Shown piece by piece: positions 63,349 through 64,000 of a stretch of DNA of 64,000 nucleotides. The stretch is from Arsukibacterium sp. UBA5043. Lineage in GTDB: Bacteria > Pseudomonadota > Gammaproteobacteria > Enterobacterales > Alteromonadaceae. The notes under the pieces were generated by a model, which saw only the letters and a program-made list of their open reading frames with translations, was not told the DNA's origin and ran no database searches. The stretch's first letter is position 1, and the number at the start of each line of letters is the position of its first letter. The position numbers and the translations under genes are program-made. The stretch lies in assembly GCA_002415085.1 (NCBI GenBank), contig DIBV01000006.1, positions 248,001 to 312,000 of the forward strand. Direction: 5' to 3'.

Positions 63349-64000
63349 TTAATCATAGATGGTCGGTATAGGGTCGCGTTTATGCTGAGTTTTGAGGTAA
63401 ATATTAATTAAACGCTGTGCCACTTCAGGTGCCACATGTTTTCCCTCAAGAAAATCATCAATTTGATCGTACGTTAAGCCCAACGCGGCTTCATCGGCTT
63501 TTTGCGGTGCAAGACATTCCAAATCGGCCGTTGGCGTTTTGCGCACTAATATATCAGGTGCAGCTAATTTGGCAGCGATGGCGCGAACCTGCCGTTTACT
63601 TAACCCAAAAAGCGGGGCTAAATCACAGGCTCCGTCACCCCATTTGGTATAAAAGCCAGTAATGTTTTCAGCTGAATGATCGGTGCCCAGCACCAGGCCG
63701 TTATTCAGTGCAGCAATGTGATATTGCGCTATCATCCGGCACCGGGCTTTAACATTACCTTTGGCAAAGTCTGCTTTGGCTTCACTTATCGCACTGTTGC
63801 TGGCATCAGCCAGTGCTATCAGCGTGCTCCGATGCATCGCATCAACCGATGCTTTAATATCGACGCTTATTGATTTGCTCGGCTTAATAAAGCTGATGGC
63901 CAACTGGGCTTCTTCTTCATCACGTTGAGTACCGTAGGGCAGACGAACCGCAATAAACTGATAGCCAGCACCATGTTCTTGGTTTAATTCGTCGATGGCC
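63349..64000 (-). CDS. nadE: NH3-dependent NAD+ synthetase, C-terminal part (cut by window end)
   Basis: Makes NAD+ from deamido-NAD+, ATP and ammonia. The open frame continues past the window end; about 217 C-terminal residues are present. The visible part matches Nad[44 protein letters not shown] and [20 protein letters not shown]-type segments (here [19 protein letters not shown]), and [11 protein letters not shown]. The ATP P-loop (SGGxDS) is expected just outside. No glutaminase domain can be judged from here; the length pattern fits the ammonia-dependent form. Confidence 0.9.
   Translation of the reverse strand, partial: AIDELNQEHGAGYQFIAVRLPYGTQRDEEEAQLAISFIKPSKSISVDIKASVDAMHRSTLIALADASNSAISEAKADFAKGNVKARCRMIAQYHIAALNNGLVLGTDHSAENITGFYTKWGDGACDLAPLFGLSKRQVRAIAAKLAAPDILVRKTPTADLECLAPQKADEAALGLTYDQIDDFLEGKHVAPEVAQRLINIYLKTQHKRDPIPTIYD

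Noticed and set aside
1-64000. Mobile element, prophage, toxin-antitoxin or defence island
   Set aside because: No transposase, phage or restriction genes are seen, and the only tyrosine recombinase is the housekeeping XerD.

Overview
The window reads as chromosomal DNA of a gammaproteobacterium of roughly even base composition. Conserved blocks (fldB / xerD-dsbC-recJ-prfB-lysS; rpsT / murJ-ribF-ileS-lspA-fkpB-ispH followed by minor pilin genes; srmB divergent from trmN6) and protein similarity to both Escherichia and Alteromonadales-type proteins point to an aquatic relative of Rheinheimera, Alishewanella or Arsukibacterium. That placement is an inference. I saw no tRNA, rRNA, insertion sequence, prophage or CRISPR array.

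Layout. 1-10.7 kb: end of inosine/guanosine kinase, an LD-carboxypeptidase lipoprotein, srmB/trmN6, fldB, and the xerD-dsbC-recJ-prfB-lysS run, with the programmed +1 frameshift in prfB intact. 10.8-16.3 kb: a cluster of small envelope proteins (DUF883/YqjE/YqjK-like, AI-2E family, DUF1328, BON) around a gene for a sigma-54 activator. Three of its transcription units, plus a PspB-like gene at 24.3 kb, have near-consensus -24/-12 promoters, so I read it as a small sigma-54 envelope-stress regulon. 16.4-21.2 kb: an MbnH/MbnP pair (di-heme enzyme and its copper-protein partner) divergent from a large secreted choice-of-anchor-B protein with a GlyGly-CTERM tail. 21.2-26.8 kb: Atl-like DNA repair protein, YccF, a PadR regulator with repeated operators and a membrane partner, small membrane proteins, tadA, mltF. 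26.9-43.7 kb: purL, an OmpW-like porin, an HDAC-like deacetylase overlapping a CoA-transferase/GNAT fusion, a DUF3300 protein with a glutamine/arginine repeat tail, a PlsC-OlsB fusion (probable ornithine-lipid synthase), ghrA, smrA, an M28 peptidase, a lone receiver, a two-cysteine ArsR regulator and rpsT.

43.8-63.2 kb: murJ, ribF, ileS, lspA, fkpB and ispH, then an AlgZ/AlgR-like two-component pair and a complete minor-pilin operon (fimT-pilV-pilW-pilX-pilY1-pilE). Directly behind it lies a second, diverged set: pilV-, pilW- and pilX-like genes, a small membrane-anchored protein with one PilY1-like calcium-loop/propeller blade, a pilE-like gene, and an inverted fimT/GspH-like gene. The window ends inside nadE.

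The three most interesting items are the second minor-pilin set with its mini-PilY1, the sigma-54 envelope regulon with its pseudo-receiver activator, and the MbnP/MbnH plus GlyGly-CTERM surface-protein locus.
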